A stretch of 64,000 bases of DNA from Gorsachius magnificus (taxonomy: Eukaryota > Chordata > Aves > Pelecaniformes > Ardeidae): NCBI GenBank assembly GCA_034008185.1, contig CM067081.1:155650258-155714257 (forward strand), written 5' to 3'. The notes under the pieces were generated by a model that did not search any database, was not told where the DNA came from, and was given only the letters and a program-made list of their open reading frames with translations. Of this stretch, positions 11,601-25,536 are shown in pieces (the first letter of the stretch is position 1; each line of letters opens with the position of its first letter). A program made the position numbers and the translations under genes.

Positions 11601-12110
11601 TGAGGGGAAGGAATTTTTAGCTAGTTACATTTTTGTTCATGTTTTATATGACTACCTCTCTCTGACTAATAAGTTTTCAAAACATTTGGGAAAGTTTTTT
11701 AATTGCTGTTAAAGTCTTGAATACTTAGATACAAAACCACAACCCCCCTGTCTGTGCACACAGCGAAAACTCCTTTACAAGGATATTAAGATTACAAATT
11801 AAGTAATCAAAAGTCAGTTACAACATGGCAAAATTGAATTTTTACTCACTGTGTATGTGTGTTATGGTACTGTTTTGACATGGTCACCAGCTGTTTCTGC
11901 TACAAGGTCTTTCATTTGGTGCATGCATGGGATGGTGTTTTTTTAGTGACTAACCAGCCAGTGGGATTTCATTACTCATTGCATCCCCAAACCCTATTTA
12001 CTGCACAGTCACATGTTGTTTTCAAGAGAGAATTGCTAACCTCTTTATGGACTTTTTTATGCTCCCCCTATTACAGCATATCCATGCTATATAAGCATGA
12101 AGACATTTAC
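5650..12110. other. Intergenic, no gene recognised
   Basis: AT-rich intergenic DNA between PARP12 and SPIC. Contents noted: a 10-bp hairpin at 7070-7093 and an A-rich tract near 8669. No splice-flanked conserved frame, tRNA or other RNA gene was recognised. Confidence 0.6.
7070..7093. repeat. Perfect 10-bp inverted repeat with 4-base loop
   Basis: AAATATCCAT (7070-7079), TATC, ATGGATATTT (7084-7093). The arms are exact reverse complements. AT-rich; function unknown. Confidence 0.6.
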
Positions 12111-12119
12111 ATTCTGACG

Positions 12120-12510
12120 AGCTTTGTGATGTGAAGATAATTTTATGATCCCTGTCTTACAGATGTGAAATGAAAGGTCAAAGAGATCAAATTAGAGAAT
12201 ACCCACTCATTTTTTTGTGTTTGATGTAAGATACCTAAGAACTCATGTTTTAGAGAGTTCAGCATTTGTGGGCAGATTGTGGGCTCAGGCCAGTGCTCAG
12301 TGACTACAGTTGCAGCTGGTACTACTCAGCATTTCTGCAAATCTGATACTGGGGTCTCAAGTCAGAAATCCCAAAAATGAGGAACATACAGTAAGTGACC
12401 ACCTGTGAAAGTTTGTTCAAAGGGACTTGCCTACCATCATTTGGGAACTCTGTGGTAGAGACAGGGTCAGAACCCACTTCTCCAGGGTAGCATTCAGCTG
12501 CTTTAACCTT
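12120..12510 (+). mobile_element. Ancient MIR/CORE-SINE-like remnant
   Basis: Diverged copies of two hallmark MIR words occur in order: 'gatccctgtcttacagatgtgaaa' near 12149 (compare the family's cccattttacagatgagaaa), and 'agggacttgcc ... gacagggtcagaacccac' near 12421-12479 (family: gacttgcccaaggtcac ... ggattcgaaccc). An insertion of about 200 bases may separate them. The call rests on remembered consensus and needs a repeat search. Confidence 0.4.
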
Positions 12511-12519
12511 GAGAGCATC

Positions 12520-15500
12520 CTCTCTCTTCCTTATTCACTAGACAATTTATAACTTCTGCAACAGATGCAGCAGGGTTTCTGAAAATCACAGTCTCATTTA
12601 CTGAACAGTCACAGTTCACCATTAGAGCAAGATTTATTCCATGCACAGAAAAAGGTAGGGTCCTTCAGAGGGAAATGTTAAAATATACACCCAGGGAGGA
12701 GGAAAGGGACATGATTATGTTTTGATTTGGTATTTTCTGTCTTCAGAGTGCTTCCACATTCTCCTGGAAGAGGTTCCCCCATGCCCCACTTTCAGATTCC
12801 TCAGTTAACAAAAAAAATAATTTGGAAAAATCCTGGCATAAAAACATCCTGTCAGTCTGCCACCTGCATCTCCACCATTTGAGTTAACTTCTCAGCCGAC
12901 AGCAATAGCAGGTTGCTATCTTTCTACTTCATGGGTATTTGCTCCAGCAGGGAAGTTTCCAGGTGAAATCTTGGGCTTCACTGTTGTCTTGGGAGTGAGA
13001 AGAGGACATTGGTCCTTCCCCCTCCATTCCTCAAGTTTGCCCCCTCCTTCCCTTATCTTTTAAAAGCCAGCCTTCCCTCTCCACTATCTTTGGCTGCTAT
13101 TATTCTTGTCCCCCTCAATCCAAGACATGTTGGCCCAGGCTTCTCATCCCCAACCCTACTCTCTTCATCTAGGTCCCACAGAATTAGTCCAGATTATCTT
13201 CTGAATATTAGCTTTCCTTTTATATTCTTGCCAAATAGGTTCCAATCCTCTCTTCTCCAGTCCTGGTCAAATCTCTTTCTGGCCTCTCTCCCCACCACTC
13301 CACTGAGCACACTGCTGTTCAGAGCCAATGTCTGTGCAACTACCTCCCACCTGCAATGACCTCCAGCTCCTGGTTGTACTTCCCAGCATCTTCTGCTCTT
13401 CTAATTACCAATTGCAGTTTCCTTCTCATGCCTCCCCTGGAGTCCTGCATAGCAGTCTCTGATACTGCTTCCTTCCAGATTCAGCCCTTTTGTACCTGTA
13501 TTCCAGTAAGCAGCTACCTGTCCCATGAAGTTTCAGTGCTGTCCAGGTGCTGGTAGAAGAAAAAGTTGACCTGAAAGAGCAGGGAAAAGACAGTTCTTGC
13601 AGTCCTAGTGCTCATCCATGTCCTGGTACAAAGCTTTAATTACGAGGCAAGTCCTAGTTTGCCCCTGCAGCACTTGTTCACAGCATGCGCTGGTGGAAGA
13701 GTGCACGCACAGTCCCATTTCTGGGAAGAAGCTGGGAAGGAGCAAAGCACAGTCCACTGCCCAGGGTCCTCCGGCTTCAGATGCTGAAGTATAAAAATTC
13801 ATGGAGCATGGGTCTTCACAATTGCAGTGGCTTGCAATGTAATCTAAATTCAGATGAGTTTTTAATGGAACAGAAAAAAACATGTCCCCAACACAAACTG
13901 TACCACACCTCTGAGATTTTCTGTGTCTGATCAATAGCCTAATTAAAGTCCTGAAGATGATTTGTAAGGACAAAGCAGTTCTGCTTGCCATGTGTTTCAG
14001 CTAACATGGTTGAACAAATGTTCAACATGAGGCACACAGTGGCATAAAACCATAACATCTACCCAGTTATTTCTGTCATGATTTGCATTTATGGACCTTT
14101 CTCAAGGTGTTTAGAATCAACCTTGAAAGCAGGCAAGAATTACAGGTCATCCGCAACATTGTTATAACTCCCTGACATGGGATGGAGTAAAGCTCTTAGA
14201 CTGTGTGTATGAAATATGTAATGTTTCTCTTGTGCTTAATTTAACTGAGTAGGCTCCATATTCCCTGAATCTAAAAGTTGTTCAAGCCTCTAACATATAT
14301 TTTTCACAGGTAATTTTAAGACTTTGGCTTAAAATGAGAAAAGTATGGCAGACACAGGCCAAAAATACTATTCGATTTGAAGATTGATGTAGAATGTTTC
14401 TCATTTTCCGTTGCTGCATCATGTTAGCAATGTAACTTGCAAGCTGCCTTCTCTGGAATCCTATTTATATTTGTTTCTGTAAGGTGTCTGGCATCTTTTG
14501 GGGAGCTATTAAAATACAAGGTGTTACCTCTTACCATGCAGTACTCAGGAGCTCAGCTTGTCCAGGCATGTTAAGCACATACTTAGTTTTAAGTTAGAAT
14601 GTGCTTCTGATTAGGAGCATGAGCTTAAAGACTGCATCTGAATGTTTTCTAGAACTGGGTCCCTAGCCCTGAATATGTTTCAACTGATTTTTAAAGAAGT
14701 CACTTTAATTTAAACCTCTCATATCTTTGTTCTAGACTCTTGCATATGGCTGAACTAAGCAGCTATCTGGCCAATAGCTTAATAACAATTTCATAAAATG
14801 GCCAACTAGAAGCTTTAGCTTATAAACCCATGATTCCGCTTCGCAATTCACTTCATGTTTTGTCATGTTTCTTTTGCACCTGCCTTTATCAGATATGTCC
14901 TAGAAAACTTGAGTGAGCTCAACTCACTGAGATCATGTTGTAGGTGTCATGTTGTAGGTGTGGGTTGGGGGAATTCTGTGGAAGACATTTACGGGACATA
15001 TGTAAGGCCGAGGCGTGGCGTAACCATCAGGTCTCTTGCTTCTTTTCTGAATGCAGTCATAATTCCAAATGCAGCCATTAGCCGCCTTCTGTTGTAGGTG
15101 TGTCTTAAAGGAATTAGATTTTAAAGTGTTTATTTGATTCTGTGGGCTTCTGTGGCTGATGAGTGGAATTGGGAACAGCAATGTGGCCAAAAAAACATTC
15201 CTAATTTTTTAATCTGAACTGATAACTTTGCCCCTTATATTTCACTTTTCTAGCCAATTACTCAGTGCAATGTAGGAAAAAACCCTCACAGACAAGTTGT
15301 TAGGTTTTACCATTTCTTTTACCTCAAAAAGAAATAGAAAAGATTGTGGCCAAATAGAAGCCATTGCAAAAAAGACAGTTTCATTTGAAAACCAAAACCC
15401 ACTCAGCTTTAGAAAATTGTCTTTCAAAAAAGATTCCAAGCCAGGGAACAATATTACTGACGTGCCTCCTACCCTACCATCAAGATACAGGATTTCTTTA

Positions 15501-17370
15501 ACACCAGTTTGTAAAAATCCCCAAAGCCCGAGTGCTTCTTCAGCACTTCCCTGATAATATAGGAAGCATTTATTTGCTACTCATAGCACTTTATGCCCAC
15601 ATAACTGTTTGCCTCATCAAAGCATAAAACCCCATTATTTGGGACAGCTGGTTTTTAGGCACCTTCAGAATATAGTAGCGAGAGGAATTCTATTTTTAAA
15701 GAATTTCCTTTACCACTCTGCAGTTCCTCAAAAATGTATGTCTTTTATCTAGAATTCTGGCAGAAATCTGACCTCATTCTACTCCTTCAATAAAGAGAGA
15801 ATGTGCTGGGTTTTTTTGTAAAATGACAATTATAACAACAAGAATTGTTTGAAATAGTTTTTGTATTTTAACTACTTTTATTCAGAGCATTGGACTGTAA
15901 GGTCAGACATGTTTTCATATCTCCAATTGAATCAGATGGTTACCTCGCAGAACTATTTATTATTATCTTCCCCCCAACCACACAGCTTCCTCCCTTTCAG
16001 ACGACCAAATAGGTCTTCCAGTCTTCACTACTCTGCTTTTTCTATCTCAGCCTTTTGCAGGAAATCTGTCCAACTCCCTGGTGGGACTTAATGTAGATGT
16101 CTGTCCCTGAAAATGGACGTTTTGTCATGGCTCAAACGTCTGTGCTTTTTTGGTGGTTGCACGCTTAAACGTTTTCTTAACTTTGTGGTACCAGTCATGT
16201 AGTAGGGTAATTACTTGCATGGGCATGATGTCAAAATGTGATCCCACATTTTGCCTTAATAGAAAAAATAGAAGTGTATTCACTTTGCAATGCATCTTCC
16301 TGGGAAGGGCGGTTGGCCTTTCTATTGCACATTGCAGAATTTGAGCCAACCTGTCAGGGCCCCCTACTAATAATTATTTAAGACAAAAGTACCTGCAGCA
16401 GAGATAGCTGGAGGAAAATTCCTATGGAACATTTAATCTTTTGGTGGAAAGCACAAACTGATTTTTCTTTTCAGTTTCCAGAAGGTTAATGCCAACATAG
16501 AGTTTGCTTTTCTAGTTCTTGGTCTTCTGATGAACTTGCACATTTTCCATGAAAGGTGGTGCAGAAAACTCATATTTGTGTTAAAATTGTTTTCCTCCCA
16601 TTTTAAGTGGAAATTTATTTTTTTTATAGTGTCTTATACTATGTCTGCCTATTTTGAAGTTATAAATGAAATACACTTCACGGCCTTATACTAGTATCCT
16701 GTAGAGTGTTGAATTTCATTTAAGGTAAAGGTCAGCTTGTATTCCTATAATGAAAAAAGCATCTTGTATTCTTATAATGTATAATATCAGTATTTTCATT
16801 AATAGTGCACTCATTATTTCTATTCTCTAGCTCAACAGACTTAGAAATCCCAGGCTGCCCCTATGATTTTATTCCGCTGCTTTTTGTTATAGGCCTATTT
16901 TTCCATTGCTGGTAATTTACAGAGGATTTAAAGATAATTTAAGGCCTGCTGAATAATAGATGTTGATTTTTCTTCTTGTTCAATAGCTACAGATGTGGTC
17001 CTTCCAGAGATCCTTAGGTTGTCTGTCTGCCTGAACCTGGTATGTATCTTGCCTTAAAAATGTTAGGATTGCATTACATTTATACTGTTTGCTTCTATAT
17101 AAGTCTGCTACAGGTCTTTTAATTTCTTTTTTCATCTGCTACAGAGTTTCTAAGACCTTTTTTCCTTTTTCTTTAAATCTTTGTCCTTTCTTTTTTCCAG
17201 TTATGCCTGTTTTGTGATAACTGTCATCACTGTATCCAAAACCTTGGTGCAGTTTTTTAAAGTCAACATATTCTGAGACTTGATAATAGCTATCAGCGAT
17301 TATTCTCCTTTTTTTTGTAACAACTTTAGAATAAGAAATTCATGGAAGCAAATATGTTAGCCATAAGGAG
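12520..17370. other. Intergenic, no gene recognised
   Basis: Mostly AT-rich. The block about 13000-13550 is C/T-rich on the plus strand and keeps two frames of 116 and 66 codons open, but the translations are low-complexity Pro/Ser/Leu with no domain. A two-copy 14-bp tandem repeat (catgttgtaggtgt) lies at 14934-14961. Confidence 0.55.
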
Positions 17371-17374
17371 GTCT

Positions 17375-17525
17375 GCATGCAACTGGTCGCTGGAAACTAG
17401 GTCTCCATCATGCTTCTCCTGGTTTTATGCATTTCCTTAGGCATCCAGTGTGAGCAGCAATCAGAAACAAGATACTGAGCTGGATGGACTTTTGGTTAGA
17501 GTCATTTCAGCCAGTCTTGTCTTCT
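17375..17525 (+). mobile_element. Ancient amniote interspersed-repeat remnant
   Basis: The stretch 'acaagatactgagctggatg' followed by 'gacttttggttagagtcatt' resembles the widespread amniote repeat 3' segment gacaggatactgggctagatggacctttggtctga, preceded by similarly diverged matter (gcatccagtgtgagcagc...). The family (CR1/L3-type or derived SINE) cannot be assigned by eye. Confidence 0.4.
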
Positions 17526-17529
17526 TAAG

Positions 17530-20500
17530 CCTTGTTCTTAAATGCTGCCTACCCCCAACTCACAGCTAAAATGGAACACATTTTGTATTCCCTACATACT
17601 CTGGTTTTTGAACTACAAAATGAGTCCCACCAGCAATTCCAAATTCTTGCACTGCAGCCAGCAACCATACTACTACATGCTTTTATTGGTTTTCTTATAA
17701 GGAATGTATATATTCTGCAAATATAACCTTTTCTCAAATAGTCACCCTCTATTTGTTTCTAGGCTCTACCTGGAAGTATTATCATCAGGAAATGGTTTTG
17801 CACCCTTACACAAACTGAGCTAAAAAGCACTGTTCCTCAGTTGCCTAACTCTGTAAGCATTTAATTTCATCAACACCTCTCCAGCTGCCTTTCAAGTTTT
17901 CTAGATGATGAGAGATCTGAATGTAACACAAAACCACCTTAAGGGTCACCATGTGCAGACATCCTGGCATTCCTCAAAGATATGTAGCTTAAGGAATTTG
18001 ATGCTATCTCCATATTTAATAGCCCTGAGTAGATTTTCCTTCAATTTCTTTTTGAAAAGGTATTATTTCTTAGTTTCTGCAACATCCTGTAGATAGCTGA
18101 TATCTTCTGCAAATTAACAATTTATTGTGTGAAGTATGGTATCCTTTGCTGGTTGTGTACTTACCTCTTGTGGTGTCCTTTAATTTCCCTTCTAATACAA
18201 GGACTATATTAGAACTGTAATATATCTTTATTCATATTCTCTAAGTTAATACTGATTTAATAGATTTCTGCCGTCCCCCCGCTATTTTTTTCCAGCTTGA
18301 AGAAGCAATGCTGCTTTTATGCATATCTAGAAATGACCCAGTCTGCCTAGATCAGTGCCTTCCTTCTTCTTAATGCCACCCAGGATCCAGATGCTGCATG
18401 TTTTCCTGCCTGAGGTCCCATCCTTTGTCCAAGGTGGCAGCTGTTTCAATCATTCCTAAAGCTAATGAACAGATCTTTCACCTAATGTGATTTCAGACAC
18501 TTTGTTTTAAAATGTGGGTAAGAGCTGCCTCTTTTTAGTGTTGTGGTTCAGTGGCATGAATGCTTGCTATGGAGATAAGAGATTTGGAACCAGCCTTTTC
18601 AATGGATAATGGAGATTCAAATGTAGATGTCCCACTGAGGCACAGCTTCAAGGTGAAGAAGTGCCATAGCCCAGATTTAACAAACAGGTTGACTGTTCAG
18701 GGCCTTCTCCTGAATGGTGGGGAATGTGAGGTTAAACTCCTGAAACTGAGGAGGCAACTGAACCCACATCACTACAGCCTGGGTCAGCACTGTGGTCCTT
18801 CAGCGAGCATGCACACCACTGCCCTATTCACCAATGGGGCTTTAAAAGAAAAGAAGGGACTGGGATTTCAGGCACCTTGTTTCTAACTAGCTAGCTAAAG
18901 TGCTTTTACTTCCTGCGTGGTTCTGCGGCTGCTGATTCGATTTTGAAGTACAAAACTGCCTCCAAGAGCTTCAGAGGAAAGTAATGTATTGCACTCTGGA
19001 GACACCTAAAGCATGTGTATCTCGGTACCTAAACTGCAAAGTCTGTTTTTTATTGACCTGGCCATAAGCCTATGCAGCAGAAAGGCAGGGTTTCTAAGTT
19101 GTAATTTGGTTGTGGATGCTACAGCAGCTATTACATGGCTGTCTTTTCAGCTTTTGCAAAATAGACACATCTTTCCATTCTTTGGATTTGAAAAGGCTCT
19201 GTCACCTAGTCTTATCATTTGTCAAATCTCAGATTTATGATTTAGGGGGAACGGGACTGAAATGGGGAATTGAATTAATCCTCAATGATCTAAATGCCCC
19301 TTGAATCTGAAGGTGTGTTTCTTCCACTTATAGCTCAGTTACTTGGAAGATGATTAGTTCTTATTTGGCTTCCCCAGTTTCACCATTAAGGGTTATTAAC
19401 ATACTGTGTTCTTCTTTCTATATGCTTTCTCTTTAAGTAAAAGACTTCCATTTTTACCTTTTATCAGGCTCAGCTCCTAATGGCAGTCTTTCCTTTATCC
19501 ATTGCTATTTTTATGAAATACTCTCATATTTTAATTCCCGTCTTCCTCTGATAGTTTTCCACTGATGCATTATTGGCTTGTAGGTGTTTTAGCTATCCTC
19601 ATATTTAAAGGAGTACTCATTATACCTATACATTAATCAAAGTAATTATTTCATATTTCTCTTTAGAATCCTCTTTTAGTTAGGGTTGGTTTTATTTTTT
19701 TTTTTTCCCTATGCACTTTTTGTTATTAGTTCCTCGTGCTTCTGTTGTGGTTTCTGGTTTTCTATCTTCACGGGGCTTCCCAGCAGAAAGTCACTTCCTT
19801 TGGTTATATGGAGCCAAAGGAGAAGCTTCCTGAGAAGCCCTGCTGACACGGACAACTGGACCAATATATTGCGTCGAGGTGTAAAGTGGGGGCTTTAGAT
19901 GTGGGTTTTCCATTGAAGAGCTGATCTGCCCACTCATGTAGCTTCAGCCTTCATGCTGCACTTCTCTATTTAGGCCCCAGAAGAGGTAATTAAATGTTTA
20001 GACCTAACCTCTGCAATGGTTTATCCAAAATACCTAATTTTATTACTGTAATTATTTGATGGTTCTAAGTGGAATATGTTACAGATGTAATATTAGACAA
20101 GTAAATATATTTTTTAAAATTGGATCATAAGTTCTTAAAGCAGAAAAACATTATGATTCAAACATATCAGTGGTTCCATTTACATCCTTTACATTAAGAT
20201 AATCAGATGTAATTCTGAAATAATCCAAACTTAGAGAGTATCTTCTAAAGAAATAGCAAGACGTTTTTTCTTTGGACCTATAAAGTCCAGAAAATTATTA
20301 ACTCTAAAAGGATTAAATCATTTTAAAAGCAAAATATTTTAAAGCAATGTTAAAATTAAAAACATGATTCTGAGATGGGAATCCCAACATGATATGTAAA
20401 GGTTTCATATTCAAAGGTAAGGAAATTAGTCTGATTGAGATAATATCTCATTTTAGGCTTAAAATTCAATTCATAAAATGTTTTCAGTAGCTTTTTTCTT

Positions 20501-21600
20501 CCTTAAGAAGAGAAAAAGCTTCATACATAAGATGTACTTGGAGATAAAGCTTGGACAAAGCTCTTTAAAAAAAATGTTGCCCTGTAAGTAACTATAAGGT
20601 AGCCAAAGAATTAAAACAAATCAGGAAGTCAGGGAAAAATGTGCAACATTAGTGCTGGCACAGCAAGTTTCCCCTTACTGTACTGAAAATAATAGTAGTG
20701 TCAACTATGAGCCAGAACCTCTGTTTGTACAAATCATCAGTGATCCTTTGGTTTTGGTGGCTCCATACCAATTTCTGCCAGCTAAGGAACCGATACTATA
20801 ACTCCAATTACAATAAAAGTCTGTATTTTGCATTGCAGAGATTTGCCATTTGTAGTTTGAATTTATGAAATATTCTCATCTTCTGGTATTTGAATAAATG
20901 ACTGTGTTTGTTGAAATGCATACACTAAAGTCGCCCAACAGAAATGGAATCATTATACCCAGTTTCATCATCTGATTTGCTTATATGATATGATGCCATA
21001 ATTGCGGTTTTGTTTTTTACATTCCCTTTCAGTTTTTTTCTGTATGTTTCTACACTAAATTATCTGACCAAAATCATGGTAAACAATACTACTTAGGCTG
21101 GTACTAAGCAGCATTTATTTCTTTTTTGTGTTTGTTTGGCGGTGGTTGCTTTTTTTTTTAAGGAAAGTTTTCATTGTATTCCGGGGATGGGAATGTGAAT
21201 TCAGGCATTGTCTGAGCCCACTAATTTGAAGTTCAGATTGCAGGCTGATTCACTGCGAAACACTCACACCTGGATTATCGCTGCACTCTACATGTAAAAG
21301 AAGTGAGCCCTTCATGTGTGTTGATCCTTGTTCTGGCTGTGTAGAGAAAAGGCTATATCCTTGCTGCAACAAACTTCCCAGTTTCTTCTGAACCTTGCTT
21401 GGAGCAGACTAGAAGAAGCATAATGGCAGAGATTTGAAAGTTCGCTGATCAACATGGCTAGACTCAGGAGGTGAGCATGGGCATGTAATCTCTCAACCCT
21501 TCCACTTTCAGGGAGACAGCATCTGTGGTCGTGTAATTATTGTGAACCTACCCCCATGAGGATTCATGACAAAGTTTATGACAGAGCTGCATGGCCAGAA
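17530..21600. other. Intergenic, no gene recognised
   Basis: AT-rich, especially 19950-20600. The 108-codon plus-strand frame at 18560-18886 is the longest but shows no domain, splice context or recognisable similarity. No RNA gene was seen. Confidence 0.55.
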
Positions 21601-21638
21601 GAGGGGTGGACAAGGGGTCTGCCAAGGGCCAGAACAAG

Positions 21639-21866
21639 TATATAAGCACAGAAGCTCTCTGTGGCTGCCACATTCACCAATTTCTCATTTCTGGAGATCG
21701 TTGAGTAGGTAGGCAGTCTGTTCTGTCTGAGCAAATGGCTCCCTGGAACAGAGTAATTTCTACAACCAGTGGTTTTGTTTGGTTTTTGTTCCTGTGAAGT
21801 GCCTTCTGTTGTGAGTGGTCTATCTGTGTTATTTGGGCAGTTACAAATTGCTTGACATTCAAATAA
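21639..21866 (+). promoter_or_regulatory. TATA box plus poly(A) signal pair, LTR-like or distal promoter
   Basis: A consensus TATATAAG (21639-21646) is followed 215 bases later by AATAAA (21861-21866), the spacing seen between the U3 TATA box and R-region poly(A) signal of a solo LTR. The flanks are too diverged for me to define LTR ends (TG..CA) or a target-site duplication. Alternatives are a distal SPIC or lncRNA promoter about 5.1 kb upstream of SPIC exon 1. Confidence 0.3.
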
Positions 21867-21899
21867 AATCTGAAAAAACTCCGAAAAAACTTGCCATTT

Positions 21900-24800
21900 G
21901 AAGTTTTACATTCCTTTAGGAAGGGAGAGACTGTTTTTTACTCTACATTTGAACAATGCCTCATGCGAGAGTCTTTATGTTTTCTTGAGCCCTCTGACAA
22001 GTGCTGTAATACATTATTTAGTTCTGTCTTTTATTCAGAGAGGTGAAAATGCTTCTTCTATACCATTACTATGAGCTAGCTTAGAGTGCCAAACAAGGAT
22101 GAAAGAAAGTTCTGAAACTTAAACAATCATTCTGTTGCTGAAAGTTTACTTTTAAAACACGGAGGAAGGAGAAGAGCTTGATGTTGTGGTTTCTAACTGG
22201 TATTCAAATTTTGATATCAGGCCCATCAATTGTTGGAGACATTAAAATGCGAATAGTAAGTTCTTTTTCTCAGGCTTGTGTCTGGAATCCATCTTCCCAT
22301 GCAACGCAAAAATCAAAGCAGGCTTTCTACTGTAATAACATTTCTTGGTAGAGGCCAACACGCTGCCTGCCACAACTGTACTGTGATTTGTTGAGGACTG
22401 AGCAGTCAGGGTTAGCTGGTGCTCAGTCCTGAGCTGTACCTTATTCTGCCTCTTCCGAACCCTCACAGGCTTCCCAGGGAGGTAGCCTGAGACCTCTCTC
22501 TGAGCTTGTGACAGGCCAAAGATGCAATGTGCAAATGGGTTACGGAGTTTAAATCTACCCTATGGAGACAGCATTTGCTCTTGGTTTTATGCTGTGTGTT
22601 TGTGCTACGTATGGCACCTTCCCGTTTCCTCTGAAAATAAACCTTTTGCTTACCTGCCTTATGGTGTAGCCTCTTATTTGAAATGAGAACATTCTGATTG
22701 AGCAATTTGATTTAGGAAGATTGATTGTTTTAATGGTGTTAAAACCCTTAGCTTTAATCTTTCAACCTTCACCCTCTTTTACTACTGGGGTGTGTTGGCC
22801 CCATCCAACAGTCACACACTCACACAGCTGCTTGTGCACTTTGGGAATTTAATTTAATTTATTGCCATAATATATTTAGTTGCTGATTTGGGTGTTGGGA
22901 AGCGAAGAAGACAAACATTAAAACATCTTTCCTTCCTCTTTCCCAGGCTCAACTGCACTCCAGACACATCTCCTCCCCTCTTGTTATCTCCCCTAGGTTA
23001 CACTCAGGGATCAGGACATAGCGGTTTCTCTCTGCCTTTCCTTGTTTCTCACCCTGTTCTTCCACTGCTGCTTCCTTATCACTTGTCTCCTCTGCCCCAG
23101 CATGGGCCCTCCGTGGGCCACAGTTCCTCTGAGGGTGTGCCTGCTCAGCCATGGAACACCTCCAACTCCTCTGAGTTGTCCCTTCATTCCCTTGTTTCTC
23201 TCCTTGTCCCCTCTGGTGTTCTCTCCCAGGTTTGTCTCCTCACTTTTGGCATTTTCTGCCCTTTCCTCAGTATGTTTTCACAGAGGCGCCACAGACATGG
23301 CTGATGAGCTCTGTTTTGGCACGTGGTGGGTCCATTGCAGAGCCAGCTGGAATTTGCTGTGACCAGCACAGGACAACCCTAACCTCCTCTGCAGGGGCCA
23401 TCCCTGCAGTTTCATGGCCAGGATGAGTGGGGAGCACAGGAGGGCAGAACAGTAACTGCGCAGCTTCAGGTAGATATGTAGGAATAGGCAGGTCAGATTG
23501 CATCATTGGCTTATTAGCACGTTATTTACCCAAAGGAGGCCAGGAGGCATCTTGAAGCTCATTCATAATTTTAAATCCAATACATACTTCTACTTCAAGA
23601 AAGAACTGAACCATGAAATCTATGCTTTTCCACATTGCAAAGTAAAGCTAACTGTATGTGGAAAGGAAGTTAATTGTGTAATCATAGTTTGGGCTGAAAT
23701 CCAGTGCTGAGTCACATTTTGGTATTTTAAGAGCACAGTTGCCAGTTTTTTTCCTCTATAAGCCCAAGTCACGCCAGAGAAGTGCTACAAAATGGAACCT
23801 GTAGTTCAAAAAAACCACATACACGTATTTTTCTAAAAAAAAAAATTATATTCTGAAACTTTGTGGTGCAAATTTTGAAAAGGCAGACTGCATCTGAAAC
23901 CATCAGATAATGGCTGGTGCTAACATTGGCTTCCAGTCAGCATTCATAGCCAGGCTAGTTCTTGACTATGGTTATTGGTTGAGGGAGTACAGATAAATAT
24001 TGTAAGAGGTAATTACTATTTTACAGCAGTTTCATGGCAAACGCTGAGGAAATTTTGCAAAGTGTGCCTCTGAAAGTCTTGGCTGTAAAGAGCTATGGCA
24101 CAGGATAGATTAGGTCAGCTGTAAGAAGTTTTGTACTGGAAAACACAGAGTTCTCATCCTGTAGGATGCAACACCATGCCTTGTAGCTTCTCAGAAAGTG
24201 TGCGCCAAACCAGCTTGTCTGAATCTGTACTGAATGCTTTAGTAAATGCTTTAGAGCTGCCCCTAGGCTACAAACATCAGCTTTGAAGCGCAGTCCTGAA
24301 GTTCCCTCAAACTCTTATTTTGGGGTCTAATTTGGGGTCAGCTTCTTGCACTGAGCTAAGCAGGAGGTTCAGAAAAAACCTCAGGGTCCACTGTAGTCTA
24401 CACGGGACAGATGAGGAATGTAGGATTTTGCCCATGGTGCACATACCGGTGGAAGATTTGTTAGGATGTGCCGTAGCCAAAAGCAATCTCTCCCAGTGCC
24501 TAGAATCGGCATGTCTTGGACAATACTTAAAACATTTTATTTCATTTTATATCAGTATAAATTGCCCTTCTTTTGTGCAGAATGAAGGGCCATGCTAGCA
24601 GTGTACTATACCTTTACTCTCAAAAAATCCCTAGCCAAAACACTTCCCTAAAATCAGCTATTTAATGCAGCCCCTCTGCCAGCCTATTGCTGTGGGAACT
24701 CAGTCTTTCATTTATTTATGAAACTAGACAGATTCTTGTGTGGTGTGTGGAGTTGAAATTCTAGGTAAGTGTTCAGACTTTTTTAAAAACTTACTTAAGG

Positions 24801-25503
24801 TGCGACTTTTGCTTTTTTAGTATGAATTCTGCTGTGTAAATGGTACAACCATTCAACAGTAGTTTGCTGATGCTTGTACATTTTTAGGCTTTGAAAGACA
24901 CCAACAGTGACTGCAGATGCTCTGTCAAGGTTACCAAATATCAGTTTGGAGTTTGAGTTAGACAAAAGCAATTTAAGAAAAGTGAATTACTTTAAATTAG
25001 GGGGACACTATGTGAGGATCTTTACAAAGGAGATTCATGTCTTTAATTTCTACAGATCTATACCCTGAGAAGCTGTGGCCACCATTGCAGCTAAAGGATT
25101 AATGTGGCCCATTCTGGTTCTGGAATAAAATTAGATCAGTTTGTTGAAATACTTGCTGCACTGAAATAAAAGAGAAAAATTCCATTGAATTCAGGGAGGT
25201 CAATTTACTGAATCACCAGAATTTCACCATAGATGCTTGGTCATCAAGATTTAAAAAAACTTTTACAAATTTTAAAGTACTATATAATGTACTTGTCTGA
25301 GGCATAATTACCAGGTTAGAACATTCATGCTGAGTCTTGGATAAAATTCTTTCTTATTTCTAGTTATATTTATGTATCTTGACTCTTCTTTGCATTTTAA
25401 AGCATCACACAGACACCAGTTTTGCATCTGCTGAAATCACTGACAAAATTTCCAAAATTTTCTATAGGTCATAATAAATCATTTAATGAGTAAAATACAT
25501 TAC

Positions 25504-25536
<33 letters not shown>

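Noticed and set aside
13009..13359. 116-codon plus-strand frame
   Set aside because: C/T-rich low-complexity sequence giving Pro/Ser/Leu runs, with no domain, promoter or splice support.
18560..18886. 108-codon plus-strand frame
   Set aside because: No recognisable domain, weak start context and no nearby splice or poly(A) signals.
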